From Cardiocondyla obscurior (lineage: Eukaryota; Arthropoda; Insecta; Hymenoptera; Formicidae): DNA of 64,000 bases. Positions 1 to 11,149 of this stretch are shown in pieces (position 1 is the stretch's first letter; every line of letters starts with the position of its first letter). The position numbers and the translations under genes are program-made. Location of the stretch: positions 2,042,501-2,106,500 of the forward strand of contig NC_091889.1 in the NCBI RefSeq assembly GCF_019399895.1, read 5' to 3'. The notes under the pieces are model-generated. The model had not been told where the DNA came from. It worked only from the letters and a program-made list of their open reading frames with translations, and ran no database searches.

Positions 1-849
1 CGATTATTGTCTCCGATTCTCAAAGGCGTTGCCGGCTCAAGTTTCATCGCTGTCGTTTCAGCTGTGCCAAGTATCATCTCGTGTGCATCGACGTGCAGTG
101 TGCTTTTCGTAGAAATCTTACTCATCGTGTCACAGCGGAACGGCAGGTTTACCCAACCCGAGGGCTCGGGTTCGGGAAAAATCAGCTGTCCGTGGTCTGT
201 GGATCACGACAAAGAGGTTGACAATCCGAGAAGGATGAAGTCCCCCATCTGCCTTCTTACGACCTCCTCGAGGTGGCCGCGGATAAGGATCAGCCGATCT
301 GAACTAACGTAAGGGGTTCCGCTCGCACAGTAACGCAAGATATCACGTACCGCTTTCCTAGGTAATCCTCGGTGAAAAACGGCGGAGTTCTGCCAGCCCG
401 AAATCATGAGGCACAGTGTGGTTGTACCTTCGGTCCCCCTGTTGCCTGAGATTGATCTTCCGTGGCGATGGGCGAACTCCTACATGTGGCAGGGCAGACC
501 AACCAGTGTCATGAACTGTATGGGTTCTAACTGGTAGTGTTGTGCTTGCGACACGAACTCTAACCAGTGAGTGACTTGTCCTTCACTTGTCCGACCCCGT
601 ATCTAAGGGTAGGCCCACGTCAGGTGGTGCAATCGCGGGGGCAGTGGTTGAGCCGCATGCTGGCTAAAGCTTTGCTCGACTTGTGAGATGAGGTGCACAT
701 CTCGGGTGCCAACCTGCACAGTTGGTAGAGTGATGGATAGACACCCTCCTAAACCGGTAGGGCCAGAAGAGCTTACACTTTAATAGAAACTGGTAGTACG
801 CGTGGCACGTACGCGCTAACTTGGGCGTAGCCCAGTTTTCGAGACCCAA
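1..849. other. No gene recognised
   Basis: The stretch has short open frames on both strands, none with a recognisable domain. Phrases such as the one around 120-135 (tactcatcgtgtcac) recur in the dispersed repeat that follows at 850-1345, so this is probably degenerate repeat DNA of the same origin. Confidence 0.4.
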
Positions 850-1345
850 GGGGGTCGTGTGATTGAAGTCCTTGGGACAGGCATCACACGTAAATCAAAC
901 CAGACATGCTCATCGTGTCACTCATCGGATCACTCATCGCTTTGTCTTTAGTGCAACTCATCCAGATCACCCTCGCTGTGTGCAACACGCCAAGAATCAT
1001 CTGGAAGACATCATTCTGCAGCACGAGCCGTGTTGAACTTCATGCTTAGTAGCTCATTAGACTTCGCAGCGTGTGATCTCATAATTAATATAATTGTGAT
1101 TTCAGTTAAACTCAGTGCGGACTCTAAAATATATTCAGACGGACAAATCTGAATCCATAGTAAAACTTACGCGTGAATTCATCTAAGAAACACTCAGTGC
1201 GGATCTCATTTACTGGCCACGTGCTTATCGCGTGTCTCCGCGTGATCGGTTTGAACAAAGGACATAACATCCGCCTTTTCGTGCTATTTTAACCGGCCAC
1301 GACGGCGTTAACATCCCCACGGCGTAACTCATAAATTCTTAATTT
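850..1345 (+). repeat. Diverged dispersed repeat, copy 1
   Basis: A recognisable but decayed direct copy lies at about 24780-25290. Shared phrases in the same order include tcatcgtgt, gtgcaactca, gaatcat...ctgca, the gtgttga block, tcagtgc, cgtgcttat or cgcttat, ccgcgtga, atccgc and cggcgtaa. No coding potential is evident in either copy. The order of conserved blocks points to an old transposon or LTR remnant. The family is not identified. Confidence 0.45.
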
Positions 1346-1683
1346 TGTAAATATTTCATTTTTATACTCTAACATTATTGTTATTCAGACATAAAAATAT
1401 AATATTAAAAAGAAATAATTACCTTCGATTTCTTTCAATTACTTCTCTTGCACGTAGCGTGGTAACAACGACGGGCGAAAAAGATAGAATTGATCACAAT
1501 CATAACGCAACAGTACCGAAGAGGTGCAATTGTTGTACATAAAATTATCACCGACTTATAATCGACAATTAAAGTCGTCAAAATATTCTCTTAAATAGTC
1601 AGTTAAATGTTGACTTAAATAAAATTACATCAAGAATAGTCGACTGTTAGTCGCTGGAAAGTTTTTTGTGCTATCTGAATATA

Positions 1684-2170
1684 CAAGGTGTTCAAAAAGT
1701 ATCGAACCTTTCCTTATCTTAAAAAGTATTGATCGTAAGAAAAAATTTCAAATATAGGGATTAAAAATTTTTCTCTGGCTATCCAATGATCATAATGGAT
1801 TTAACTTTAACCATAACTTTGAAGGTCATTTTAAGGTTAAGTTGATTTTTTTCAATAAGATGCCTTATTTTTGACCATGGAAATAAAAATAGCGAAAAAT
1901 TTTACGTTCAGTTACGTTCTTGACCATTTTTTAAACTTGATCTTTAATGCTCAGTAAAGATCAAATCAAAATTACCTGTGATTAGAACTGCTAGCTCTGA
2001 AATTGAAAGCTGCAGAAAGAAATTGAAATTACCGGAGTTTTTCTGTGGCTATCAGATGAGCGTTATGGATTTGATCTCGACCATGACCTTGAATGTCAAA
2101 GGTTACGTCAATTTTTTTAATAGTGATTTACTATTTTTAATACTGAAAAAAGAATAAAAATAACTTTGTT
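1684..2170. repeat. Long inverted repeat, left arm (TIR-like)
   Basis: Begins at a TA with CAAGGTGTTCAAAAAGTATC and is matched over about 490 bp by the reverse complement of 11150-11652. The match includes the runs cgtaagaaaaaatttcaaat and gaaaattttacgtt. TA followed by a GGTGTTC-type end is usual for Tc1/mariner-like elements and their MITEs in insects. The arms could bound one 10 kb composite or be two independent non-autonomous copies in opposite orientation. No transposase lies inside in the expected place. Confidence 0.55.
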
Positions 2171-2184
2171 TCGGTTGGAGTTCG

Positions 2185-2480
2185 GAAAGAGTCCTACCTC
2201 CGATTTTGTTGCCGCTACGTGTACCTAAGTATTTTGACGAACTGATTACGAATCTTATAGTCGAAGTTGGCGGAAATTGATTTTTATGGTGGACACCATG
2301 GAAAAACCATGAAACGATTTTTTGTGTTTATTTTCGTAAATATTGAGAATTTCAAAAAATGTTTCAAGCAAAAGTTGTAGATCTCGTTAAAATACATATT
2401 TTATATTCTATGCATTTTTATCGTAAAGCAAATATTTAGAGAGAAAATTAAACATAAAAACAATAATAGCGATATTTACA
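2185..2480. repeat. Second inverted repeat pair, left arm
   Basis: The sequence from the gagttcggaaagag block to the run near 2450 (gcatttttatcgtaaagcaa) is matched by the reverse complement of 7434-7715, with the order of all blocks kept. It starts directly after the 1684-2170 repeat but pairs with a much nearer partner. The two pairs are therefore not one simple nested palindrome. The family is unidentified. Confidence 0.5.
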
Positions 2481-3349
2481 TATTTCAAGTATTCTATATA
2501 GTTCAGCAGTGATTGCTAGAGGATGTAGACGTTGTACTTGTTCTCAATAGTAATTTTACTTCAATCAATATATAAAAGGTGACGTGCTTTTCGCAAATTA
2601 ATTTTGTTGTTTCTCATACATTGAGTTTGTTTCGAGGAGTTTGTTCATACTTTCTGTATTATAATATCAGTTTTTCATTCATTTTTTTTACATTGCTATT
2701 TTTAGTTTTGTTTTATAATGGATAGATAACAATATTTTCAGTTTAAGTGCAATTTTGCAAGATCGGGAAAAAACCCGTCAATGGTTTGTTACGTCAGGAA
2801 CGGAGTTATTTTAAAAGGATGATCACCGCTCTTCGGAAGCTTAGAAAATGGTTCGAGAGCAGGTAGGGAGGAGGGAAAGATTTTAGTCAATGATACAACA
2901 ACTAATCCTTGCGTGGCACATGCTTTGAAGTGCCACGCGTAAACGTGCTAGGGATGGGTTTAAGTTAATTTTGAGTTGGAGTTAGCGCGTTATTTTGGTT
3001 CTTTTTAGGGAAAGAAATTAAATTCTTATTCCCAGGGACAGAACCAGAAGTGATTTTTCGCACGCAATGGGTTGAAGGTTTATTTTAGAAATACAAAGAT
3101 TAGGTTTTCGCCTTTAACAATAATATTTATTATTAACTAATTAATACAAAAAGAAAAAAAAAAAAAAATAAAAACAAAAATAAGAATCATCAAATTTTAA
3201 CATTTTAATTAAAAAAAAAATAAATTTATCGACTAATGAATACATAAAAAAAATGTATTTATGAAAATAAATTAAACGATTTGTTTGATAGTGTGTGTAT
3301 GAGTGAATTTGTGAACTGTGTATGGAAGAGGCTGTGAGATTATATATGT
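2481..3349. other. AT-rich stretch without genes
   Basis: Very AT-rich, with homopolymer A runs at about 3150-3170 and no supported coding region. A GC-richer patch at about 2760-3090 (including the word tgccacgcgtaaacgtgc) may belong to the 3' part of the minus-strand unit that encodes the next ORF. Confidence 0.35.
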
Positions 3350-4180
3350 TTATTCGAGGTCGGATTCTATTATTTCTGAAATCCGGGCTGTCGATCTCGG
3401 GAACACCCGGTTAATGAGCCTGTTCGGGGCAAGGAAGGGGAGTTTCACCCCAGGATAGATTATAAGAATGTTCTGATTAGGAGACGCCCCACTGGCCTCT
3501 CTCCTGATCTCCTCGGGATCAAAATGGTCAGGGCCTATGGTAAAGGCCCTTTGCGGGATAGGATCCGTCCACGGAATGCAGGTTCTGCGGAGGAGCTCGA
3601 GGAGAGGATCGATGATCGTTCTCGGTTTCTCTTGCTCCCCGAGGAACTCCACACTTGAGGCGGGGGAAGGGGAAGGTTCCGGGCTGTCAGGTTCTTGCCA
3701 AGAGACGGTTTCGTCCTCAACAAAAAAACCGACCTCCTCGGGTTCCCCAGAATATGGTAACGGCGATGGGATAGGAAAGGAGCATGCTCTAGGAGCAGCT
3801 CCAAGAAAATGGTCGTCGAAATTTAGTGAGATGTCCGGAGTATAGGAAGGAGAGGTAGGGTGGAACCGCTCTGATTCAGCTTCGGATCCGCTTGCGGAAC
3901 CATTGGAGATCGACGGACTCGGAGGTCGGGCTGGCTCCGAAATGAGATTTTCTGTTCGTGCGGATTCTTCCGGGGCCGGTAAATTCGGGGAAGCGGGTGG
4001 TGGAGGTGACCACGACCGCTCTCCTCTTCTTTGGGGAGGGTCGGACGTTATTTCCCCTGGCGTCGCCGCGAGTAGATATTGCGAAAAGAAAGTTTGGACA
4101 ATCTTCTGTCGCAGACTTCTTATCTGCTGATGACGGCGGGCCCTGCTTTTCTTTATCGTCCGCAATTTTGATGACTCCAC
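3350..4180 (-). CDS. Disordered Pro/Ser/Glu-rich protein, unknown (ORF A)
   Basis: A 276-residue open frame on the minus strand with an ATG start. The N-terminus is basic (KKSRARRHQQIR). A long region of low complexity rich in Pro, Ser and Glu follows (about residues 45-185). The C-terminal third is more ordered in appearance (LLELLRRTCIPWTDPIPQ, then LIIYPGVKLPF). No enzyme motif, signal peptide or membrane segment is visible, and I do not recognise the family. Its size, strand, basic start and disordered middle resemble the ORFs at 6147-6596 and 32250-32834, but it lacks their TQT motifs and KWGP tail. A TGTGGCG boundary similar to theirs lies upstream at 5002. It may be a transposon-encoded accessory protein. 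An open frame this long in AT-rich DNA suggests past selection; expression is unknown. Confidence 0.4.
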   Translation of the reverse strand: MESSKLRTIKKSRARRHQQIRSLRQKIVQTFFSQYLLAATPGEITSDPPQRRGERSWSPPPPASPNLPAPEESARTENLISEPARPPSPSISNGSASGSEAESERFHPTSPSYTPDISLNFDDHFLGAAPRACSFPIPSPLPYSGEPEEVGFFVEDETVSWQEPDSPEPSPSPASSVEFLGEQEKPRTIIDPLLELLRRTCIPWTDPIPQRAFTIGPDHFDPEEIRREASGASPNQNILIIYPGVKLPFLAPNRLINRVFPRSTARISEIIESDLE

Positions 4181-5530
4181 TAAAAATTGGGATTTAATGG
4201 TAAAAATAAATGTCTAGAAAAATAAGAAGGGCAACACGTCACATTTTCTCTCTCGGCTCTCTCCATTTGTTTCTCCAAACTCTTCACGGTTCCCAAGATC
4301 GGATGAGGGCTTTCTCAAGTTTGAGTGGCTGATAGTCACCAGGTATTGGCAGCTTATCGGAACCGTGTGCATGAGAAGACCAATCACTCGAATCTGATCA
4401 CCGGAAAAATCAGAGAACTACAGAAAGACTCCGAAATCTTGAGACGCGTACGACACCCTCCCATCTCTCATTTTATTCACTTTAAGGTTGATTGACATGC
4501 TCTTTAGTGGAATTTTTTGCGGGGTTAAAGAAAAGGAATAATAATTGAAATTGAAACTTACTACTTGTTGATCTTGATAAAACTTTTGGTCAGTCCAAAC
4601 GGATCCTTGTCGGTGTCTCTATTTTCTTTTTTCTGAGCTCTTCTTCCACGCACTCACAATTCTCCCAAGGTATGTACTTCGGTTTAATTCAGAGACAAAA
4701 TACAAACTTCAAATCAATCCAGAGACAGAATGAGAGCGAGTCCCGCCGAAACGCACGGTTTTATAACCTCGGAAAAGGGGAGGACTAGCGCCGGATTTTC
4801 ATTTTTCAAAAATCAATATTCTTATTTGCCAGCCGTGTCCCTCCACTCTTTCATTTTTATAATTATTGGTTACTCTCCTCTCATCTCTTCTCCGATTTTC
4901 TTAGGCTCTAAGTTTTCGCCTTTAAGTTTCTAATTCATGGTGAGGAGTTCCTGATATCTATTGGCTTGAGAGAAAAATTTGTTCATACTAGGCTCCGCCA
5001 CATGGCTTTGCCCCTTCCAACCTTCCAGAATATTATTAACAATTAGATTTATTTTATAGGACCCGACCGCGTATCATATTCTTACGATCGCAGGACTTTC
5101 GCGCCTTGGTTTTGCTTATATCTCGGATCCACGGTATAACTGCGCTCTCAAGTGCTTCACTTATCGCCAGACATTCGATATTGATTTGAATCGTTTTGGG
5201 ACCTTCTTAGTTTAATGTCCCTTGAAAAGTTTTTTGTTTAGCTTTTCGTCGGCGTCTGTGACGTGATTGTTGTAAGTTTAATTTAGGCATCCGGCGATAA
5301 GAATTTCTGAGTATAAAATTATTTCTTCTATAAGCTTGGAAGTTTTCTCTCATCACCAAATAGTCACGGTTTACTTCTCTTTATCTAATTTATCGGTCGC
5401 GTGTCGGAAAAAAGGAGATGTGGAGTCTGAGGACGTAACAGGTTAAAGGATTTAGAACTTATCCTAGTAGAACGCTTCTGTAAAAAGCATTATAAAAAAT
5501 AACACTGCAAGAGTCGTATTTTACTTCCGG
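4181..5530. other. Presumed upstream region of ORF A
   Basis: No convincing coding region. On the minus strand a TG-type boundary (TGTGGCGGAGCC) lies at 5002, and a TATAAAA-like box (aattataaaaatg) at about 4855. Both could belong to an LTR-like leader for ORF A. The rest, 5003-5530, shows nothing recognisable. Confidence 0.25.
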
Positions 5531-5854
5531 TTGTTTTGTATTTCAAAAAAAGGAAAAAATTATGTATTTTTAGTTACTGAAAATACATGGTTTGAAAAAT
5601 GTCACATATCAGCAGCAGCATGCATACTAATCACGTATAGTTTTGCTCTAAATTTTAATTTTGAACTATACGTGAAAGCAGCATTATTAAAAAGCAAAGA
5701 ATTTCAAGAGAAACTGTCGCTAACAGATTCTTTTTTTTGCAAAAAAATATGTATGTTGGTTCTTGAACAACACTTCGAAGAAGAAGGTAAAACTGGAGGT
5801 GTTGGTCAAATTATTGAAATTGACGAATACAAGATAGGACGTCGTAAATATTGA
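5531..5854 (+). pseudogene. Merlin-type (IS1016/ISXO2-like) transposase fragment
   Basis: A 107-residue frame that aligns by eye with the middle of Merlin-superfamily transposases. A zinc-ribbon-like remnant (GKNYVFLVTENTWFEK) is followed by a helical segment and then GGVGQIIEIDEYKIGRRKY. The last is the classic first-aspartate block of the DDE domain (VEIDESKFGRRKY in the family). The frame stops directly after RRKY, so the remaining catalytic residues are missing. No terminal inverted repeats were found nearby. Merlin elements are known from insects, but copies are uncommon. This one is a dead fragment. Its ATG is internal and not a real start. Confidence 0.6.
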
Positions 5855-5981
5855 TGAAATTTTTTGGAGAAATTTTATTTTAATTTTAATTTTTTTAGTT
5901 TAGTTTTTTTATTATTTTAATTTATCTATTTTTTTTTTTTTTAAACGTGTAGCGCTTGCGCCATCTCGGAAGAAATGATAG

Positions 5982-6995
5982 TGTTGGGTGTAGGTCTTAA
6001 AACTAAGGCTTTATTTACAAGTATGTACAGTTACTTTTCGATTATCTTAAATCGCACCACAAGGGTGCTTTCCACCAAAAACCGAGAAGCTGAGTGCGGG
6101 TATCAGACTCGGCGTTCTCGGTAGGAGATATGAGGTGCCGTTATTGTCACGGCCCCCATTTCTCATCCCCCGGGTAGGTCGCGGGTTCGGAGTCCGAAGC
6201 GGAAGTTGTTGCCCATAGGTCAGTTTGGGTTCCTGACTCTGTGGTAACAGGCGCGTGCTGGACTGCGTGAGGCGTTACGTCGGTCTGTGTTCTCTGCGTG
6301 ACCGGTAGTGGCCTTGGCGTCGAGGGTACTCGATACCGCGGACTCGTTAATCGGTAGGCCCGTATATCGCCAGGTATCAGCGCCGATAGAGAAGGTCGAG
6401 TTGACTGCGGTGGTGGTAGTCGCAGAGGGCACGGTGCCCAAGGCCTGAGTGCTAGCAACGGTAGCCCCTGTGGCAGCGGCGGCAGGATTGGCTGCGGCTT
6501 CGGTGGTAGAGCCAATGCGGGCTGCTCCAACTTCGGCTGCAAGGTTAGCAGCGGCCGCCCCGGCGGGAAAGTTTCCACTGCGATGATCCTTGGCACCAGT
6601 GGTCCCGTGGTGCTGTCAAGAGAGCTGGCGTCCTTCGGTGGTGGCTTCCTCCGTCCACCCGCACCTTCCTCTTCCAGGCTAGACCAGGGTCTACGCTCCC
6701 CGTCTGCTTGTTCATATAAAGTTCGACCTAGACCGAGATTCTGTGGTTACGTTTCAAAAATGGCTTGCTTGCTATGCTTATCTGGCACTATCTCTCAAGA
6801 TGTGCTCTAGACCAGCTTACTGCAGGCTGAAGCGAAATCCGATCCTTATCTCACTCCTTAAATAGGACCTGTGGAGTAATCTTACTCCCGAGAGAACGGT
6901 GCCTCCTAGCGGTGAGCTTTGCAACGCTCAGCTTTTCTACGCCTGCCGGGTTGCCGCTCGGCAGGTGCTTGTGGCGCACTTTCATGGTCGCCACA
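5982..6995 (-). mobile_element. LTR-like unit B (TG...CA, about 1.0 kb)
   Basis: Read on the minus strand, the unit runs from TGTGGCGACC to CTACACCCAACA. It holds an ORF with two TQT motifs and has an AATAAA signal (tttattt on the + strand, about 6011) near its end. The unit at 32114-33153 has the same design and length (1014 against 1040 bp). It has similar starts (TGTAGCGGTC), a shared CCTAGCGG-like leader word, and a shared 3' block (ggcgttctcggtag...gatgagg on the + strand). No clean target duplication is visible. A solo LTR is the simplest reading. Confidence 0.4.
6147..6596 (-). CDS. Pro-rich disordered protein with TQT motifs (ORF B)
   Basis: A 149-residue open frame ending in YPGDEKWGP. 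The true start is unclear. The frame stays open about 50 codons upstream without an ATG, so it may be 5'-degenerate or use a non-AUG start. The first 65 residues are proline- and leucine-rich. Two TQTD motifs lie near residues 103-106 and 123-126. The C-terminal GDEKWGP matches GNDKWGP of the protein at 32250-32834, and the DNA after the stop is also shared, so the two are homologues. TQT flanked by disordered sequence resembles binding motifs for dynein light chain LC8; this is inference only. No catalytic domain is seen. Confidence 0.45.
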   Translation of the reverse strand: MPRIIAVETFPPGRPLLTLQPKLEQPALALPPKPQPILPPLPQGLPLLALRPWAPCPLRLPPPQSTRPSLSALIPGDIRAYRLTSPRYRVPSTPRPLPVTQRTQTDVTPHAVQHAPVTTESGTQTDLWATTSASDSEPATYPGDEKWGP

Positions 6996-6999
6996 AAAC

Positions 7000-7410
7000 G
7001 TAAGTACGTTCTACCCACCCCTCCCCACTGCCTCGGGGCGAACCTACGTCTATGTTTGTACGGTTCTACATAGATTTGTAAATGTTGTTTTAGTTTTTTC
7101 AGTTTCTTTGATTTTGTTTTTTTTTTGTATATTTGCGGCAGTTTAATTTCTTTGCATTTTAAGTTTTATGTGGGTTAATAACTGTTCAAACGTATCAGAA
7201 TCCACACATCAATTACGATAGATTGGGTTAGGTTAGTTTTGACAATCGTGAGACCTCTCGCAAGGAGGACGAACCTCCTGCCTGCCATTTTTTATTATTT
7301 ACGCTTGTACGATTTTACATAGGTTTGTAACGTTTGAAACGTAAGTACGTTCCACCCATTTTTCCCCACTGTCTCAGGGCAAACCTACGTCTGTTTATAC
7401 AGTTAAATAT
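7000..7410 (+). repeat. Two direct copies of a ~90 bp block
   Basis: The block at about 7000-7090 (cgtaagtacgttctaccca...cccactgcctc...gcgaacctacgtct...tgtacggttctacatag) is repeated at about 7308-7400 with a few changes, about 310-330 bp downstream. No gene is associated with it. Confidence 0.5.
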
Positions 7411-7433
7411 TTAAATTGTGCTATTATTATCTT

Positions 7434-7715
7434 TATGTTTAATTTTCTCTCTAAATGTTTGCTTTACGATAAAAATGCATAGAATATAAAATATGTATTT
7501 TAACAAAATCTACAACTCTTGTTTCAAACATTTTTTGATATTTTCAATATTTACGAAAATAAACACAAAAAATCGTTTTATGATTTGTCCATGGTTTCCA
7601 CCATAAAAATCAATTTTCGCCATCTTTGACTACAAGATTCGTAATCAGCTCGTCAAAATACTTAGGTACACGTAGCGGCAACAAAATCAAAGGTAGAACT
7701 CTTTCCGAACTCCAT
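7434..7715. repeat. Second inverted repeat pair, right arm
   Basis: Reverse-complement match to 2185-2480. Divergence is moderate, with small substitutions throughout. Together the arms enclose ORFs A and B and the Merlin fragment (about 5 kb). Confidence 0.5.
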
Positions 7716-8644
7716 CCTTTTGTTTCTTTAAATATGTCCGCCATTTACTATCCGCCATCTTGGATTTAAAAATTCGCATTTCTTGACTTCAGATTTGTGC
7801 TCGGCCATCCTGAAAACCCCCGAGTAATAGGTTTCGCGCAAAAAGGATAAAAATAACTTCGAGCTTGGCGGCTCTAAAAGCCCTCGTTTAATAAGTTTGA
7901 CATGAAAAATATCATTCAATAACAGCTTGCCACAAAAGGTTGATTAGTGTTTTCATAACTGCAATAAAATGTGCTTGGATAATCGTCTTGCGTTTTTATA
8001 CATTTCTGAATCAATTCACTGTGCTATTTTCTATTATTCGTTTGCGCGACTCGTACTATCATTAAACGTTTGTTTGGGCATACGAAAACTTGTTTCTTTT
8101 TTGCTTATTGAAAAACATTTACTAAGAGCAGTTTTTTCAATCAGTCATTTTCACGTCTCTGTTGACGTCGAACTTAGATCATGCGAATTCTCGATTTTTT
8201 TTGCTTTTCAGGTAAATTTCACTTACGACAGTGTTCAATTACTAGTTTTTACACTTCTGCTCTCATTTTATTTCGCACATAGCGTTCTCGCTTTATCTTA
8301 ACTTTTTGGGATAACTTTGCTGAGTATTGATTCCTGATTTTCTTGATTATGGCAGAGATCGTATAAGCATGTTAATGATGCGAGGTAGGGGTGATAAAGA
8401 GTGTAGATATAAGAGAGTAACTCAATTATATAATGAGCAGTTTCGTGAAGAAGATAAACATGCTATTGCTTATTATCATTCACAACTATACTTACTTTAG
8501 GTTCAAAGAACTTGTCTTCCAAAGTCTTTTACCTGGATTATTTCTTGCTTCTTCAAATAATTAACTAAAATTTATCTTGAAATTCTTGTGCTTTGGTGCT
8601 TTCCGTAAAATTAAATCTTGAGGTTCTTGTGCTTTTCTCGTCTA
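7716..8644. other. No gene recognised
   Basis: AT-rich sequence with a few short open frames on both strands. None shows a family motif. No repeat structure apart from short A/T runs. Confidence 0.35.
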
Positions 8645-10121
8645 TACAAGGCACTACCGTGCCTCTCGATAATTATAAACAAGCTGTAAAAATAATAATA
8701 TAATTAATAAAATGTAATTAACAAGATATGTTGTGTAACGAGACGGTCTGCGTTATCTCGCGGTCTCGGCGTTGAATTACCGACACTGTCAATTTACCGA
8801 CCCGCGGAGATTCGGTAATACCGACGGGATAACATAGTCCATCGCGCCGACGCGGTGAAGAAGTGGGTAAGGGACCGAAACGTCGTAAGTGAAGACAGCG
8901 TGCCGTGTTTTTCCTTCTCTCGAGAAATGACGACGACGAATGCAAGGAGTCAGCACTCACCGGGACATCGAGAAGTGCCGACGACGAAGACTGACGGTCA
9001 GCTTTCGCCCGGCTAGCAGAAGTGACAACGACAAAGGACGGCGGTTGGCGGGCTGCCGATCACGAATGTGTCACGCAGTATCGTGAGGCAATCACGTGCC
9101 GTACCGATGAGTTTCGTTCCGTGGCGGAGGACCAAGGCTTTTCTTTTCTTGGGAGGTTTCCCTAGTTAATCGCTCTCTATACCCAGTTCCAGTCAGAGGC
9201 TGGCCAAGTATCGGGCAGGACATTGAGGGAGGAAGTGTAAGGCGTAGGGAGAGCGCCGCAAGTTTTAATCACGTGACCGACGAGTCGCGGCCGAGCGCGC
9301 AGCGTCCGGACGAGAACGGGACATCTAGGGAGAAAATTGGAGACAACGACAACAGTCATCGTTATCGCGGGACTATACCGGAAACATCCGAAGTGCGTCC
9401 AGCCACTGTAGGAGGAGAGACAGCGGGTCGAGTTCGTCTCATCGCGGGACCGTCGAATCATCACGTGAAGACTGTGTACCGGGGAAGTCGACTGTGTATC
9501 GGGGAAGTCTCGGGGTAAGAAGGGTCGATTAGTAGGTTGGTCGTGTGCCACGGCACATTCCGCAGGCGTGAGCGGAAAAGTTTCTTGCGTATCGGCGTGT
9601 TTGTGAGTTCGAATCGTGTTTTGATCTTGTGATATAGTTATTTCGTATGTATTATCGAGTATTCGAGTTTAGAAACGTATCTCATGTACGTGAGATAATA
9701 ATTTTGTATTGCGTTTCCGTAAGGTTACTTGCGTATCTTTCAGCATTTTGCGTTACCATAAGGTTAAATTTTGTATTTTTGTTGCATTTCGTTACCATAG
9801 ATTTAATCGGCGTTTTTTGGCGTGGGTGAGTATTCTGGCGTTTCCGAATAATAATAGATTTAACTGCGTTTTTATTGATGACCTTGCAAACGGCGAAACT
9901 TAAAATAGTATTTGCGTGATAGTATTGATAGTACCGGAGTTCGGTTAGTCTTTGTGTAAGGCGCTAGCCAGGAAATGCGGAGAGGGGCACGGATTTCTCT
10001 CCGTCGTATTGTCATTAAAATTAAAATTTAATTTTTTGTTTAAATTCAGCACAATTGTTATGTATGCAAGCAACAAAAAATACTTATTTTAATTATCAAG
10101 AGGTACAAATGTGCCTCGCGC
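8645..10121. repeat. Possible element bounded by a 20 bp inverted motif
   Basis: The left end carries aaggcactaccgtgcctctcg (8646-8666) and the right end (about 10100-10120) carries its imperfect reverse complement, gaggtacaaatgtgcctcgcg. Two further copies of the same motif stand back to back at about 13761-13819. The 1.48 kb between the ends is unusually GC-rich for the window but has no recognisable protein. It could be a non-autonomous DNA transposon. The target duplication is not clear. Confidence 0.3.
9470..9509 (+). repeat. Tandem 20 bp duplication
   Basis: Two adjacent copies of gactgtgtaccggggaagtc differ by a single base. A local duplication in non-coding DNA. Confidence 0.8.
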
Positions 10122-10429
10122 ATCTTAAGACATGCGGTCACTAACCTCACACGTCAATAAACAGAAACAGTTGATAATAAGCATGAAAATAGAGTCGATA
10201 AATTAATCCACACCATCTAGCGGCTTGAAAACAAAAAGAACGAATTTTGGCCGACAATGATGATCAAATTCTTTTCCGTTTTTACTTTTGTAAGCAAACT
10301 TTACATTGTGATATCTTTGTTTATACACAACGTAGCAGAAAATGTCAATAGACATAATTGCAGATACTGGAGTGATAGTAATCTCCACTGGATGCGGTAA
10401 AATTATTCACAATGTCCACAAAAACTGAA

Positions 10430-10910
10430 TGTGTGAGCTGAAATTTCTAATGGCCAGAAAGTTAGTTTATTTTTTATAGATGGAAATTTGGATGAACAAA
10501 AACATGAAACAATACTTCGTGAGAAAATAGTTCCATTCATTCAACCCTTAACAAATAATTAAATGGAAGAAACGTATTTTTAACAAGATGGGGTTGCATC
10601 TCATTACAATCTCAGTGTACGTCGATATCTTGACCAGATATGCCCGGACAGGTGGATAAAGCACAGAAGATCTATTGAATGGCCAACAAGGTTGTCAGAT
10701 TTAACGCCACTGAACTATTTTCTATGGTGCTATCTGAAAAGTAAAGTGTACGCAACGAAACCACAGAATTTAGAAGAGTTGCGTGTAAGAATAATTTATG
10801 AAATGGAAAATATACTCTTAGAAATGTTTCAAAAATTTATCCAAGCTTTTTATACCGGGCTAGTCCATTGTCAAACAACCGAAGGAAAACACTTTGAACA
10901 TTTGTTGTAA
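10430..10910 (+). pseudogene. Tc1/mariner-type transposase, C-terminal fragment
   Basis: Conceptual reading gives FFIDGNLDEQKHETIL, then QDGVASHYNLSVRRYLDQI, then IEWPTRLSDLTPLNYFLW, and ends KHFEHLL. These match the second and third catalytic blocks and the C-terminus of the IS630/Tc1/mariner family. In-frame stops occur before the QDG block, and the N-terminal half with the DNA-binding domain is missing. The residue expected to be the last catalytic Asp (PLD) is Asn (LTPLN). The related full-length element at 35336-37589 ends in the same HFEHLL. An inactive remnant. Confidence 0.7.
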
Positions 10911-10967
10911 GTCAAACATACAGCGCTCCAACATGCAATCTTGTTTTTAACTAGGCAAATCAGCGAT

Positions 10968-11022
10968 AGATCTTGCCTTAACTGGCTGGGTCTCCAAAAG
11001 ATCTTGCCTTAACTGGCTGGGT
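10968..11022 (+). repeat. Tandem 24 bp duplication
   Basis: The 24-mer starting agatcttgccttaactggct occurs at 10968-10991 and again at 10999-11022, separated by 7 bp. An inverted AT-rich word, gggttattattaccc, follows. Confidence 0.75.
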
Positions 11023-11149
11023 AATTAGGTTATCGGGTTATTATTACCCAATAATCCAATAACACAATAAACCAATAACTGGTCAGTTCTCCTCTTTAAA
11101 TGCTATTGTACATGATCTTGATCAAATTAGAAAAATGTCTAGGGCGTAT

